Assembly (NCBI GenBank): GCA_000333855.2
Contig: CM007320.1
Location: forward strand, 3,396,350-3,460,349
From: Endotrypanum monterogeii
Lineage: Eukaryota > Euglenozoa > Kinetoplastea > Trypanosomatida > Trypanosomatidae
Direction of reading: 5' to 3'
DNA: 64,000 bases
How positions within the stretch are numbered: the stretch's first letter is position 1; the number at the start of each line of letters is the position of its first letter. Made by a program: the position numbers and the translations under genes. Of this stretch, positions 43,859 through 54,631 are shown in pieces. Below the pieces are notes generated by a model. It did not search any database, had not been told where the DNA came from, and saw only the letters and a program-made list of their open reading frames with translations.

Positions 43859-43907
43859 ATATATATATAGATATATATCTATATATATAGATATATATAT
43901 CTATAGA
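43859..43907. repeat. palindromic AT-rich repeat (ATATATAG / CTATATAT)
   Basis: Alternating TATATATAG and CTATATATA blocks make nested inverted repeats able to fold as a hairpin in either strand. It sits in the leader of the small gene at 43242-43799 immediately downstream of its candidate acceptor. Confidence 0.85.
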
Positions 43908-43923
43908 GAAAAAGAGCGGGGGA
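43901..43923 (-). promoter_or_regulatory. candidate spliced-leader acceptor
   Basis: A C/T tract (43923-43906, coding strand) is followed by TATAG with the AG at 43902-43901, 101 nt before the ATG at 43799. Confidence 0.45.
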
Positions 43924-44526
43924 GATATATATATCGATGGGTATGACGGTGTTGCACCAACAACCTCTGCTCACTGGAGCTGCCGACAGATGAACATCCA
44001 CGTGAGCACGGAGACAGCAGCAATGAAGTAAAAGAAAGAAGGAAACGGTGAAACAGCTTTGAATATGGTGCGTGACAACTCCAGAATTGAAGGAATACAC
44101 ACGAACAAGGAGGGAGAGAGACAAAGGTATAATGGTACCCAAAGGTTAACACGTGCTGCCCCCGCGCACCTACAAAGCCAAACATCACGAAATGTGAATT
44201 GGAGAGGGTGAGGGAGAAAAAATATGATGGAAAAAGGTCGCATTCGCAGAGCCGAAAAGAGTCCCTGCCCATGTGCTCCGCTACTGTCACAGCGAGCCCC
44301 TGCCCCCCGCCCAACCTCGTCACATACCCATCAGTTCTTTCCACGTCCCTGTCTCTTGTCTTTTACCAGCTAAGTTTCTCCGCTCCATATGCAAGGCGCA
44401 TTGCCATCGCGATGGCGTGCAGAAACAAATATATCAGCGGTTCACCCTTGCATGGCTACACGGCGTGGTAATACTAGTACTTGATCTCACTGTGAACACA
44501 TATCAAGGTAAATTTTCGCAATTCTG

Positions 44527-47500
44527 TCACCGAAAATTGACCATACCTGTGCCAGACCTCGGCAAGATGTCATGCTGTTGAGCATACGTGATGTAGCGAT
44601 CAATCACAGGCGAAGTCAACTGATACAAGAGCAGCCCTCTCTCTGCCATCCACTGTAGCAACGGAAGCGAGACAAAGCGAACACCGTGCATTGCAGCAGC
44701 GTGTTCCATTGCGGCGGCAAGCTTCTCCATATCACCGCCTGCAGCGCGGTCTGCGGTCTCCACAAGACCACCAGCAGAGCTATCCAAGCACAGTGCTGCA
44801 ATGGACAAAGCGTTAAGCTTCCCTGGACAGTCGATGGCACGACGAAGCAAGCTTTGGCATGCCACGTCAAGCACACAAAGAAACGCAATGCCGCAATCGA
44901 AGGCACGGATGCGACCACCACTGGCCGGCGTAGCGAGCTCAGAGGGAGGAGGATGCGACGGCAATGCAGCACTCATGCCTTTCACGAGCATGGAAATCGT
45001 TGCCGACCCTGTTACAGAATGCTCTGACATGAAAGCATCGCCGTGTGTCACAGAGTACAACTGCGAAGCCTCGTCCCGGCCGTTGCACGTGCCGTCCGGG
45101 CGCAGGACCACGAGCGGCGCAAGGTGACTGTTATAAAATTGTTCGACAAGCGCCTCTTTCTTTGTTACAGCCCTCGCACCGGTGACGAGCCGCTGGAACC
45201 AAACGGTTGCAGTTGCAGACATCTCCATTCCTACAGTGCCTGTCCGCGTCGCCACACATGGGCGACACCACACATGGGTAGCGAAAAGGTCTGCCAGTAA
45301 TGCAGGGGATGCGGCACGGGAACTTGGTGCGATGTCCGCCTCGGTGGCCAATGAGCGAGCCTCGCTGACCTCGACAAGTTGGTGCAGCCAACGCGGATCT
45401 GAGCAGGGCACCTGAGACGGTCGCGCTTCGATGAAGGACTGCTGCGGAGCTAGGCGTGCAGACGACTTTGTCAGAGACACACACTCTGACACCTCTGCCG
45501 GATCGCCAGGAAGCAGTACAGTGACACTATGGTGAGCGCTAGTGTCTCCCAAGTGCAGGGACGCGAGAAACTGTAGCTTTTGCTGGAGTGGTATATCCTG
45601 GGAAAGAACCAAAACCACGTCTGCCGGCTGGTCGCGAATCACACACGCGAGGTCTGCGACAGACGCGTGCAGCAAGGAAGATGCAGTAAGACTAACGAGA
45701 ACCCCAGGCAAGGGTGTAACACACTTGGTGGTGAGAGCAAACGAAGGTGACGCGACCGCCAGGTAGTTTTGTCTGCAACGCCAGAGCGGGGCAGAGTGCA
45801 TTGCATCGGAAATTGCCCGATTCGTGCAAACCTCGTCGGCATTGTGCGAAAGCACAACATCGCACAAGCGACCCCAGACCTCACTGGCCGTGATGCAGGC
45901 AGACATGCTTGCCGGAGAAGTGACATTGACTTTTTCTAGCCCAGGTCGCACACCGCATGTTTCCCCTTTCGCCCACGCCCACCACCGCCGAACTGCGGAC
46001 CAGGTAGCCTTCAGCCACCGCGGCTCCGGACTAGGACGCTGCTCTGCAGAGCCCGAGACACCTGCTCCCAGAGGCCGGTGAGAGGTGGTGCACTTCGCAA
46101 GGAGCACAGTGGAAACGTCAAGAGGCAAAGTGTGCAAGCGCCGGATCACTTGCCCAACTAGTTCAGGTGAGAGTGAGGAGCTTACTGCACCAGAGGAACG
46201 ACCCCCCACGTCTGCTAGCACATTTGAGAAAAAAGCGGGTCCCGCTTCATCGGCGCAGACAGTGGCCACCGCCTGCGCGATTCGCTTCATCGTCGAAGTC
46301 GCCGGGAACACGCCCACGCCGACCCCGCTGAACGAAAGTCGCAAGCCGACTGTCGTGGCGGTGTTTTGCCCGGCAGCGAAAGGCTCAGAGCATCTTATTT
46401 CATATGCGGTGCATGCAAGCAGCAACTCTGCTGCCATGTCACGAATGACCAGCGGTGAATCAGCATCCGATCGACGTATTTCTGCGATATATCGCAGTCC
46501 ACGTTCAGGGCCCTCATCCATGCGCCGTAGCAGTCGCTCCTTAAGCAGGTGAGCCGCTGCGCGCTCCTCGGCGCTGGCGATAAGATCGAGCCACTCCCCA
46601 GGTTCAAGGAACGCACACGAAGCGGAAGCAGAAATCGCTGCATCCACCCCAAGGTGTACGAGGCGGGGGCCCTGCGAAAGAGTGGGCAATGACTCGGCAA
46701 AGGAAACCGCCTCGTGAAGCGCCTCGAGCAGCTCGCGTGAAGTCGGATAGGGACGTGTCATGCTGACCACCACAGCTGATCCGTGAAGCCTGCATCGAAG
46801 AACGGGTGAAGTAGACAACTCCCCTGTGGGTGACTCATCTCGGGAAGAGCACCGTTCTGAAGATGGGGAAAGATGAGAGGAATTATGGGTGATACAAGCA
46901 GGGCCTTTAGCCACAGAAAAGAGAGGCTCTACCTTTACCGTAGACAGTGCAGGTTTTGGGTCGCCATGAGCTGGCTTCGGGGATGCGGCCATCTGGACCG
47001 CAGGGGTCGATGATGTGACCTCAGAGTCACTTGTGGGTGGGGCTGTAACAGGTTCTTGGGGGGCAAGCGGCGTTTCACTACAAGGGACTGCCGGACCCAC
47101 CGGCGATGACAGCGGCGGCGGAGTGGATATATCCATTTGCGCCCCCACTTTCCCCATATTGGCATCGCCCTCTGTCTTTTCGTCGGGAGAAAAAAGAGTG
47201 TTCTCAAGTTCCTCCAAGGTGAAGGCAATGTCGGACGCCCCCTGGGCGTCAGAAATGACCTGTAAGTACTGCGAAGTAAGCGCGAACGCGGGTGTCCAAG
47301 ACTGAAGTGGCGGCTGCGCTGCTTCATCAGACTGTGACGCCACCGGCGGTAATGAAGCCGAACTACGACATTTGCCGACGTTCACGACCGCCGCTGGTAC
47401 TGAGAGTGGTGGGGGTTCAATAGCCGGTTCGTCGTTAGCCGGAGTCTCCCCGAGAGCTGAAGGTGATAAGTCGCGCCGCGAACTGCTGTCCTTGCGCACG

Positions 47501-47844
47501 TCAGCCTTCAACCCAATACCCCTCAGGCTGGACGCAGGAATAGAGACGCGACTACGCTTGTGCTCAACGGCGACCTTCTTACCGAGTTCGGAGATATCAT
47601 TCAATAAAGCGTTTGCCTCCTTGTTGCCGCGGTGACGCTTTCTACGCGCTGGCTCACCTGCCTCCTTGATGGTCGGGTCTCCCGGGAAGGAGGAAGTGAT
47701 CTCCTGCTCAGTGTCGCCTGTGCCAGGTGGGGCACCGCGATACAACGTTGGGTTGATTGAAGCTTGTGTTCGGGAGGCAGTTTTGAGCGCCAGCAGAAAA
47801 AGAGGAACCCCGTGTGACAGAGTCTCCAGGGTAAGTCGTCGCAT
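44527..47844 (-). CDS. large hypothetical protein
   Basis: I do not recognise this 1105-residue protein. The N-terminus has a mildly hydrophobic stretch (about 12-20) that is too weak to call a signal peptide. Residues 30-340 are Ser/Pro/Ala/Glu-rich and probably disordered. From about 370 on, the composition becomes Ala/Leu/Val-rich and folded, with several strand-helix looking segments: Leu-Val-His-Leu-Gly-Val-Asp-Ala near 400, Asp-Val-Val-Leu-Val-Leu-Ser near 740, Val-Thr-Val-Leu-Leu-Pro-Gly near 775, and a C-terminal block with Ile-Ala-Phe-Leu-Cys-Val-Leu-Asp. This could be one large alpha/beta domain. No catalytic motif was identified. The open frame extends to a non-ATG at 48258 through pyrimidine-derived Phe/Tyr/Ser runs; the ATG at 47844 starts the protein-like part. 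No AG lies between the nearest C/T tract (47894-47849) and the ATG, so the acceptor is probably further upstream. Confidence 0.8.
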   Translation of the reverse strand: MRRLTLETLSHGVPLFLLALKTASRTQASINPTLYRGAPPGTGDTEQEITSSFPGDPTIKEAGEPARRKRHRGNKEANALLNDISELGKKVAVEHKRSRVSIPASSLRGIGLKADVRKDSSSRRDLSPSALGETPANDEPAIEPPPLSVPAAVVNVGKCRSSASLPPVASQSDEAAQPPLQSWTPAFALTSQYLQVISDAQGASDIAFTLEELENTLFSPDEKTEGDANMGKVGAQMDISTPPPLSSPVGPAVPCSETPLAPQEPVTAPPTSDSEVTSSTPAVQMAASPKPAHGDPKPALSTVKVEPLFSVAKGPACITHNSSHLSPSSERCSSRDESPTGELSTSPVLRCRLHGSAVVVSMTRPYPTSRELLEALHEAVSFAESLPTLSQGPRLVHLGVDAAISASASCAFLEPGEWLDLIASAEERAAAHLLKERLLRRMDEGPERGLRYIAEIRRSDADSPLVIRDMAAELLLACTAYEIRCSEPFAAGQNTATTVGLRLSFSGVGVGVFPATSTMKRIAQAVATVCADEAGPAFFSNVLADVGGRSSGAVSSSLSPELVGQVIRRLHTLPLDVSTVLLAKCTTSHRPLGAGVSGSAEQRPSPEPRWLKATWSAVRRWWAWAKGETCGVRPGLEKVNVTSPASMSACITASEVWGRLCDVVLSHNADEVCTNRAISDAMHSAPLWRCRQNYLAVASPSFALTTKCVTPLPGVLVSLTASSLLHASVADLACVIRDQPADVVLVLSQDIPLQQKLQFLASLHLGDTSAHHSVTVLLPGDPAEVSECVSLTKSSARLAPQQSFIEARPSQVPCSDPRWLHQLVEVSEARSLATEADIAPSSRAASPALLADLFATHVWCRPCVATRTGTVGMEMSATATVWFQRLVTGARAVTKKEALVEQFYNSHLAPLVVLRPDGTCNGRDEASQLYSVTHGDAFMSEHSVTGSATISMLVKGMSAALPSHPPPSELATPASGGRIRAFDCGIAFLCVLDVACQSLLRRAIDCPGKLNALSIAALCLDSSAGGLVETADRAAGGDMEKLAAAMEHAAAMHGVRFVSLPLLQWMAERGLLLYQLTSPVIDRYITYAQQHDILPRSGTGMVNFR

Positions 47845-48075
47845 TTGTGGGAGAAGGGAAGGGAGATAAGGAGGGGAATATGAGAGAAAAACGGAATTCG
47901 AACACACGAACACACACCGTGACACACAAACGTACGAATAACGCGCAACACTGCAGCGTACACAGTTCCCTTCGCGTATGACAGACAGCGCAACATGCAG
48001 CACAGAGTGTGCATGAAAAAAAAAAGAAAAGAATAGGAAAAGAGAGACCGAAGAGTACAGAAAAAATAAATATGT

Positions 48076-48097
48076 ATATATATATATATATATATAT
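48076..48097. repeat. (AT)n microsatellite
   Basis: About 11 AT units in a spacer. Confidence 0.9.
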
Positions 48098-48256
48098 GCG
48101 CATACATTTACGAAAATTAAGCAGAACAAGATCAGCGAGCGCCATGGAGTGACATCACCAGCACCGACAAAGACACAGATGGTGAAGCTGAGGATGAGGC
48201 AACAGAAAAAGTGCATCCCAGCTGACAAAAGAGGTCGAGGAAGGAGGCGAATCCGC

Positions 48257-48282
48257 ATATATATATATATATATATATATAT
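48257..48282. repeat. (AT)n microsatellite
   Basis: About 13 AT units in a spacer. Confidence 0.9.
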
Positions 48283-48777
48283 TTAATTTGCATGCTGTGA
48301 TGGGCTCTATTTTCTTTTGCAATGAGCCCTTTTCGCTTACTCCTTTCGTTTCATGTTGTTGCCGCTGAAGGATAAGTCTGGCCAACAACAGCTGAAGTGC
48401 AGTACGGCGCATTCGTTCTCACCGATGCTAACCAGGATCCAAAAGCAAGAAGTAAGGACGTACCGTAGCGCCTTCGGTTGAACTTCACAGTTTTGTTTTC
48501 ATCTCATTCCTTCAAGTGTGCTTGAAAAAAGGAAAAAGCAGACAGAAGAGATTTTGGAAGAAAAAAAAAAAGAGGCTACAGGGCACGCAGATAAACTGCA
48601 ACCCAGTGAGTGAGAAGAAAGAGTCCCCCAGCCCGCCCCCCCCCTAAAAATAGAAAAAAACGCAGCGCTACATCCATGTTGCTGGCGTCTTTTTTCCCCT
48701 ACCGTGGGTGTGTTGCCGTTCCTGTGGGCACACAACAAGTACCGCTGTACTCAGTCGGAAAGGCAAGTTAGAACTTG

Positions 48778-51700
48778 TTAACCGGACAGGGGAGAAAAAA
48801 ACCACTGCAACACCGCTTCCTCTGACGACACCGGCGTGAAGACCTGACTGCGCTGCATCGCTGCAGCGACGGAGGTCACCTCGGCGCATTTGAGCACATC
48901 GTAGCCGAACTTCTCGACATTTGCCGTGAACAACATCACATCCGACGCGGCAGCAGCGCGGTCATCCTCAGCGGTAGTCGGGATCTGCCCAGTCCACTGA
49001 CGCAGCATGACGCTCAGAGAGCCAAGCAGTGGTACCATTACGCCGTCCATATCAGGAGACGGAAGCAACGGCCGCAGCACACGCATCAGCCGCGCCACCT
49101 CGCGTAGCATTGCCATCACCCATTCGTTACCCCCCGGCGGCCAGCGACCCTTCTGCATCGAGAGGCGGCCTAGACTGTCGACTTTTCGGTATACAAGGGA
49201 CCCCATTTTAGAGAAGAACTCGTTGCGATGCGCTAGCGCGTTCTGCAGAACTCGATTCCAGTCATTGTGGATGAACAGCTTCGTGTCTGGTGCTCTATTT
49301 TCTGGAGATGCACCTGACGGCGGCGGTGCCGCTAAGGCTCCCCCGAGGAGGCCTAGCGCGTTTGCCACCGCCACCTCCCCGCGTACCGCTAGACCACATA
49401 ACGAGTCGCACATGGCACTTCCTCGGATAGCCGTTGTCAAGTGCGCACGCAGAGCAGGAATGAAGTCGATAAGAAACGAAACACACTGCGAGGCAACACA
49501 CAAGTGCTGCGTGGTGATAGTGGGGAGCGTGCCTTTCTCGACTGCCCGGGCACCAAGCACCATAGCAGCTGTCTGGCACTCGTATTCGTCAAGCAGCTCA
49601 CTCATCCGCGTCACGACGTCGAAAGCGAGAAAGGGAAATACGGCTATATATTCGTGATATCTGTGCAACAGGTCGATCAACACAAGAAGTGAGTTCGGCA
49701 TGAGGCGGCCCTCAACCTCATCGGCGTCGGTGCTATGAGCCGCCTCTTTAGATGCATGAGTCATGTCACTGTTGCCAGGGCTGAAATCACCGTTGCTACG
49801 TCGTACCCGCACGTAAAGCTTAGTGGCCCCGGTGCTCAGAATATCACCGGCGCCTCCTGATACCGGTGCTACACGACCTGGGCCAGACGAAAGGCACTGC
49901 GAATGTAAGCCGCCGTCGCTGTCGCCAGAAGAAAGCAGTACTCTCAGCACGCGCAGTCGAAATGCCTGTAGCGCCGTCGCTTCTAGCGTACACATGTCCT
50001 CCACCTGCTGTTGTATCGTCTCGTCAACCACGTCTACGGCCACCCATGTCTCCCCCTCCGCGACCAGTGTTACCTTCTCCCGGTTGAGAAGGTGTTGATG
50101 GCGAAAGAAGCGCTTGGCGAGTCGCTGAACGCTTGTGCCAATCACCTTTGTTGGGCGGTACAAGGCAAAACCGATCGGCTCACAGTCGTTCAGGGAAAAT
50201 GATATATGGGGGTTGGTCAAGGTTGATGACACCCGCAAAGAGGTAGATGCACTATACTCCTTGTCACCCTCACGTAGGAGAGAGACCAGTCGGCCAGCCA
50301 CTTCGTTGGTCACGCGCATCGGGAACTGTACACCAATACGCACAAGTTGCACTACCTCTGTCATCGAAGACAGACCCGACCCTTGGGTATATTCCTCCAA
50401 CAATGAGGCGATGAGTGTCTCAGCCTCACTACACACACGCCCCAGCAACTCCTTCGTCGCCTTCTCTATCGTGGCACTACAGTTATCGTAGGCGGCAAGC
50501 GCGGCGTGAAGCCCAGCAATGAGGCAAAACCCCCACTGCTGCGACACGTTAGTCACGAAGTCCACGAGTGCATCGACGAATTGCTGCAGCAACTGGCGGA
50601 AGCCCTTAAAGGGGAGGTGTGTTAAAACACCAAATAACCGCTGCCGGGCTTCTGGTATGGCAACAGCACCTATATTGCTGCTAAGGCTGAGAAGCTCGTT
50701 TGCCTTTGCATCATTCAACGTACCCGTGTTCATCGAAAGACTGACGAGTGTCTCTTGAACAGTGACATGAAGGGTTTGGATTACCTTCGAGAGGTAATAG
50801 TTGTTCGCCGCGTGGAGCACACCAAGCCGGATAACGCTCTGACAGACGGCCCCCGCGCACTCGTTTGTCTCGCTTTCGCCAAGGCCACTGAGCAGTAGGC
50901 GGCAGTACTCTTCCAGCACAGCAGCTTCCATGTCTTCACGTGCCTTCTTTATACGCCCTGGTACCTCTGCAAGACACTTGAGGTTCAACAAGGACCTCCA
51001 TACGCTGCCCGACTTGGAATCTTTGGCGCAGCGCACCGCCGTCTCCATCTCCTGCAGCGCGGATGTGATGGTGACAACTTCGCCAAAGTCACGCTCGGGC
51101 AGCGCAGCCCAATTCTCAACATCCCCTAACCGACGCAGCAACTGTTGCGCTGTCGTGGCGGTGTGGTGGAGCTGCAGTAGGTTCTGCCGTCGCCGATAGA
51201 GCGTGCCAATGCGGAGGTACTCAGCAATAAAGTGCTCCCCAGTGTGCATGCCACCCTCACGAGCGACTCGAGCGTCAGCCCAGACGCTGCGAGCATCGCT
51301 GCTCAGTGAGTTGAACTTGCGAGAAGTGGCGAAAAAATCCTCAGATCGATGCTTCACATGATGCAACAAACACCGCTCTACATCTGACTCCCACGCACGC
51401 AACTCTTTATTTCGCTTTTCCAAATACTCGTAGTCCGCGGCGAATGTGTTTGTGTCCACTACGCTATTCGCTGTTGGACCCGCCTGAACGAGATCATGAG
51501 TGCCTGAAGCATCCGATGCGGACGCTGTTGGGGAGATACACCCTGTGGTTCCTCCTGTTGCGGGAGAAGAGGTGGAAGCGGGAGTCGATGAGGAGCCGCC
51601 GACTGCCTCCGACAAAGCACGTATCTCAATAGCAGGGTTGTACGCCCCACCAAAAAAAGGTGTTGGCACCCCTGTGGGCCACGGGCCCCCATCCATTGCC

Positions 51701-52518
51701 GCCACGGTGCCATCTGGTGTCAAGTCGGTACCACCACCCTTCTCCGCATTGCCATTCCGCCACTCCATCGCATTGTTGGCGATCGCCTCACTTCGATTGA
51801 TCTGGTAGGCCTTGGAAATGAGGCTCACGTAACCACTAAACAATTCACCCGGCGTATACTCAGCAAGCAAAGACGACGACGATCCAGGCCCAGTCGGAGG
51901 AGCCGATAAGGCACCGAGCACGTCCTCCAGCTCACCCGAACGACCATTGAAGTCAAGCGCCGCGTAGAGCTTGCCCCTCAGCCACGTGGACCAGTCGACA
52001 TTCATGGTCGGCTCGCCCGGGTCGTTTAAGATCGAGATGAAACTCTGCCCCACAGAGTGCCGCAAACGGACAAAGTGTTCCTGGGAAACGGGATCGAGGG
52101 CGGTGAAGGGAAACGAGTCCTCGAAACAAGACGACCCAACGCCGTTGCGCTGGTTGCGTTGCTGCTCGTTCTCGTCCGCGGCGCAGTCTTGTCGAAGTTG
52201 TCTTAGCAGCTGATCTGCCACCTGCAACTTCTCAGAAGACGAGGCAGAGACGTCGTACAACCAGTTGCGCAGTCGCAGTCGAAGCGTCGCCGACGACACA
52301 CCATTTCGTACGCTCTCCTCTATAACCAGCGAGGGAAGCCCCAGGGCGTGGGCGATACGAGCACGACTAAATCTGTGATGAACAATCAGGTGGGCGCAGA
52401 TGGCAGAGGCTGCATCGTCACGGCGGTGGTCGAGGGCGTTGTTTGGTTTTCCCTTTTCCCTCGAAAAGGGACGCGTCGATTGTGTTAGGTTGATGCGTCG
52501 CTCTGGATAGGACGACAT
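48778..52518 (-). CDS. VPS54: vacuolar protein sorting 54 (VPS54), GARP tethering complex subunit
   Basis: VPS54 is the GARP subunit that helps tether endosome-derived vesicles at the trans-Golgi network. This 1246-residue protein has the family layout. Residues 1-370 are a long, partly disordered N-terminal region. Residues 376-600 are helical and contain the family's Val-Glu-x-x-x-x-x-His-x-x-x-Arg-Ser-Glu-x-Phe-Phe motif (about 380-396), followed by a Leu-Leu-Arg-Arg-Leu-Gly-Asp-Val-Glu segment. The middle is a helical rod. The C-terminal region has the strongest signature, at 986-1026: Val-Leu-Gly-Ala-x-Ala-Val, then Thr-Ile-Thr-Thr (about 1000-1004) and Phe-Ile-Pro-Ala-Leu-Arg-Ala-His. 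These closely parallel the C-terminal domain of human VPS54 as I recall it. The length exceeds animal VPS54 (about 980), mostly through Ser/Gly-rich insertions near 205-360. The ATG at 52518 is clear. Confidence 0.85.
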   Translation of the reverse strand: MSSYPERRINLTQSTRPFSREKGKPNNALDHRRDDAASAICAHLIVHHRFSRARIAHALGLPSLVIEESVRNGVSSATLRLRLRNWLYDVSASSSEKLQVADQLLRQLRQDCAADENEQQRNQRNGVGSSCFEDSFPFTALDPVSQEHFVRLRHSVGQSFISILNDPGEPTMNVDWSTWLRGKLYAALDFNGRSGELEDVLGALSAPPTGPGSSSSLLAEYTPGELFSGYVSLISKAYQINRSEAIANNAMEWRNGNAEKGGGTDLTPDGTVAAMDGGPWPTGVPTPFFGGAYNPAIEIRALSEAVGGSSSTPASTSSPATGGTTGCISPTASASDASGTHDLVQAGPTANSVVDTNTFAADYEYLEKRNKELRAWESDVERCLLHHVKHRSEDFFATSRKFNSLSSDARSVWADARVAREGGMHTGEHFIAEYLRIGTLYRRRQNLLQLHHTATTAQQLLRRLGDVENWAALPERDFGEVVTITSALQEMETAVRCAKDSKSGSVWRSLLNLKCLAEVPGRIKKAREDMEAAVLEEYCRLLLSGLGESETNECAGAVCQSVIRLGVLHAANNYYLSKVIQTLHVTVQETLVSLSMNTGTLNDAKANELLSLSSNIGAVAIPEARQRLFGVLTHLPFKGFRQLLQQFVDALVDFVTNVSQQWGFCLIAGLHAALAAYDNCSATIEKATKELLGRVCSEAETLIASLLEEYTQGSGLSSMTEVVQLVRIGVQFPMRVTNEVAGRLVSLLREGDKEYSASTSLRVSSTLTNPHISFSLNDCEPIGFALYRPTKVIGTSVQRLAKRFFRHQHLLNREKVTLVAEGETWVAVDVVDETIQQQVEDMCTLEATALQAFRLRVLRVLLSSGDSDGGLHSQCLSSGPGRVAPVSGGAGDILSTGATKLYVRVRRSNGDFSPGNSDMTHASKEAAHSTDADEVEGRLMPNSLLVLIDLLHRYHEYIAVFPFLAFDVVTRMSELLDEYECQTAAMVLGARAVEKGTLPTITTQHLCVASQCVSFLIDFIPALRAHLTTAIRGSAMCDSLCGLAVRGEVAVANALGLLGGALAAPPPSGASPENRAPDTKLFIHNDWNRVLQNALAHRNEFFSKMGSLVYRKVDSLGRLSMQKGRWPPGGNEWVMAMLREVARLMRVLRPLLPSPDMDGVMVPLLGSLSVMLRQWTGQIPTTAEDDRAAAASDVMLFTANVEKFGYDVLKCAEVTSVAAAMQRSQVFTPVSSEEAVLQWFFSPLSG

Positions 52519-54631
52519 CGCGTACCTCTTCCCTAGATGTACCCTCCCTCCTCTAACGATATGATCAGCTCCGCGTACCGCCCCCTTTTTTGATATTCTT
52601 TTTCCTTCAGGTGTGCTCTTGCCCCTGTTGTTGTTGTTGTCTACCCTTGATATGTATGCACGGGGAATCTTTTATAGCAAGCCTGGCAGCCTCTACGGAG
52701 ATGGTCCTCGTATTCGTCGTTGGTACCCGCTGGGGGTAGAAGAGGGAACCAGAGACTGGAGCAGAGGTTAGAAAAGAGGCAAGAATACGTACGAAGATAC
52801 TAAAAGCGGAGCAGAGAAATTGTCAGTGGGTGGGATGGGTGTAGGCCCGCCTCGTCGACGTCGCGCTTTTTGCTAGGTTTTCTTCACAAACCGCAAGTGC
52901 CGCACCTCTGCTTCCGAAAAGACGACCAAGGCAGCTAAAAAGGCAACAGTACAAGTGGGTCCGAGCATGTCCGAGTGAGAGGAGATTATAAATACATGGC
53001 AGAATGGCCACAAGAATATTCGATTGTGCAAATCAGCGGTGTAAAGAGACAGAAGAGTAGTGGAGACAAAACATTTGAGATATCGCGCCTGCCAGACTAA
53101 TCGCGATGCACTTTGTTTTTTTTTTTAGATAGACAACAAAATCTTTTCTACGCCATCATATTCGTCTCGCTTAATCATCGGAAAGTGTTCACGTTGAAGG
53201 AGAGAAGACGGTGGGGACGTGCCACGGAAGCACCGATCGTTTTCTACCCTCTATATGGGAGATGGGAGAAGCGGCTTAACCTTGAAAGAGAGATTTGGCC
53301 CAAGGCTGAGAATGCAGGGAAGCGGTAAAGGAACATAAAATGCAAATATCAGCATCACAGGGATCTGATCAATGCAAGGGCAAAAAAAAAACGAATGGTG
53401 ACATCGGGTAGGGGCGCATACCTAGTCGGGCGAGGCGCTACAAAAACAGAAAGATGATCAATAAATTCCTAGAGAGACGGTAATGATGATGCTTTCCTAT
53501 ATAAACGCACCCACGAGAGTTTCAGCTCGTATTCGCCTGACATGTGCTTCGCCTTCCATTCGACCCTATATATCCAATCAATGAGTATCTATCTGCATGT
53601 GTCCTTCTCGTGGTGTCTATGTCCAGGTCTCTTCACCATTCATGGAGCCTTTAAAAAAGAAGAGTGGGAAAAGCTTGAGGAACACCGTGTCCATCGGTAT
53701 GTACAACTCACTCCGTACACGGTAGGAAATATGTATGTGTAGCACGTGCGCAGAGAATGTATCTCTGCAGGTGAAAGGCTCGCTCTTTCACACTGGAATG
53801 TGTCAGGAATCCACAGTTGGCAACATTTCCAAGGACTGCAAGCGGAGGAGGGGGGCCTTACTTTTCGAGCCCTCGGTGGATCTGAGCAATCTAGGTCTTT
53901 GCGCCTGGCGAGACTGCAGTGTCAACGCCAACGGCATTCGAAATCTAGGTCTGAAAAAAAGGCGCCATCAGCGAGGGTGGGCAGAACATTGCGTGTCAGA
54001 AACGTTGTTACTGTAGAGATCCACATGCAGCAGGCAGGAATGATGACAGCAGTAAATCTGGCGTGGCGGTCAACGAAAGTGAAGCTACGTCCCGAGACAC
54101 TAGAACTCATAGCTCTCCCGGCAGCGCCCTCGGCCACTGCACACCGCCACGGATTCTGAGCCCCCCCCCCGCTTCGAGCGTTCGAGCGCCGCCACTTCCC
54201 ACCCCGCATCTTCCTTCTTCAAAATCGATAGAATAAAGAAGGCACTCCCCCCAGGGATGCTTCTCTAGTGTCAGAGTCGAGTCAACGTAAAACCCTCGGG
54301 ATTAGGTCATCCTTGAAGAAAAGCAACAGTAGCACGGTCACCTCCCTCTGGTAGATCGCCCCTACATGACCTCGCCTAGGAATGTCGTGCTCGTCGCTGG
54401 GGAACCTTTGCCAGGCTCCCTGCCAGCAATAGCACCAGAGCTGCTCGGGTTCGAAAGTATTTCGGTGTCCGTCATCACCCCTTCCTCGCGCGTGATGGGA
54501 GTCAGATACTCGGCAGTCATGCTCAAAGCGGTCACGCTTTTCTCGTGATGGCGACACTCCGCAGAATTGCAACTGCTGCCCTTGGTCGCAAATTTACCCC
54601 TACAAGTCCGATGAACCTGCGAAATACTTGC
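52519..54631. other. intergenic region with a possible decayed coding segment
   Basis: The left part (52519-53700) holds nothing gene-like except a moderately pyrimidine-rich stretch on the coding strand (52786-52737) that could serve VPS54. From about 53750 to 54210 the sequence loses homopolymers and becomes coding-like in base composition, with overlapping 95- and 137-codon frames on opposite strands that match nothing I know. From 54365 to 54631 an 89-codon frame continues in phase from the coiled-coil gene's stop codon. Confidence 0.5.

Larger units (their letters stand above)
43800..44526. other. intergenic region
   Basis: Apart from the acceptor and palindromic AT repeat of the left gene, nothing gene-like is seen in this 0.73 kb. 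Confidence 0.6.
47845..48777. other. intergenic region
   Basis: No gene is seen in 0.93 kb. Two C/T tracts on the coding strand (47894-47849 and about 48045-48016) precede the left gene. Two (AT)n runs lie at 48076-48097 and 48257-48282. Confidence 0.6.

Noticed and set aside
44527..48258. Longer version of the large hypothetical gene with an apparent membrane-rich N-terminus.
   Set aside because: The extra 138 codons begin at a non-ATG and translate AT and C/T tracts of the spacer; the ATG at 47844 starts the protein-like part.
49007..49657. A 216-codon plus-strand frame, the longest on that strand.
   Set aside because: It is antisense to VPS54 and rich in Ser and Arg, as expected for a shadow in a GC-rich gene.
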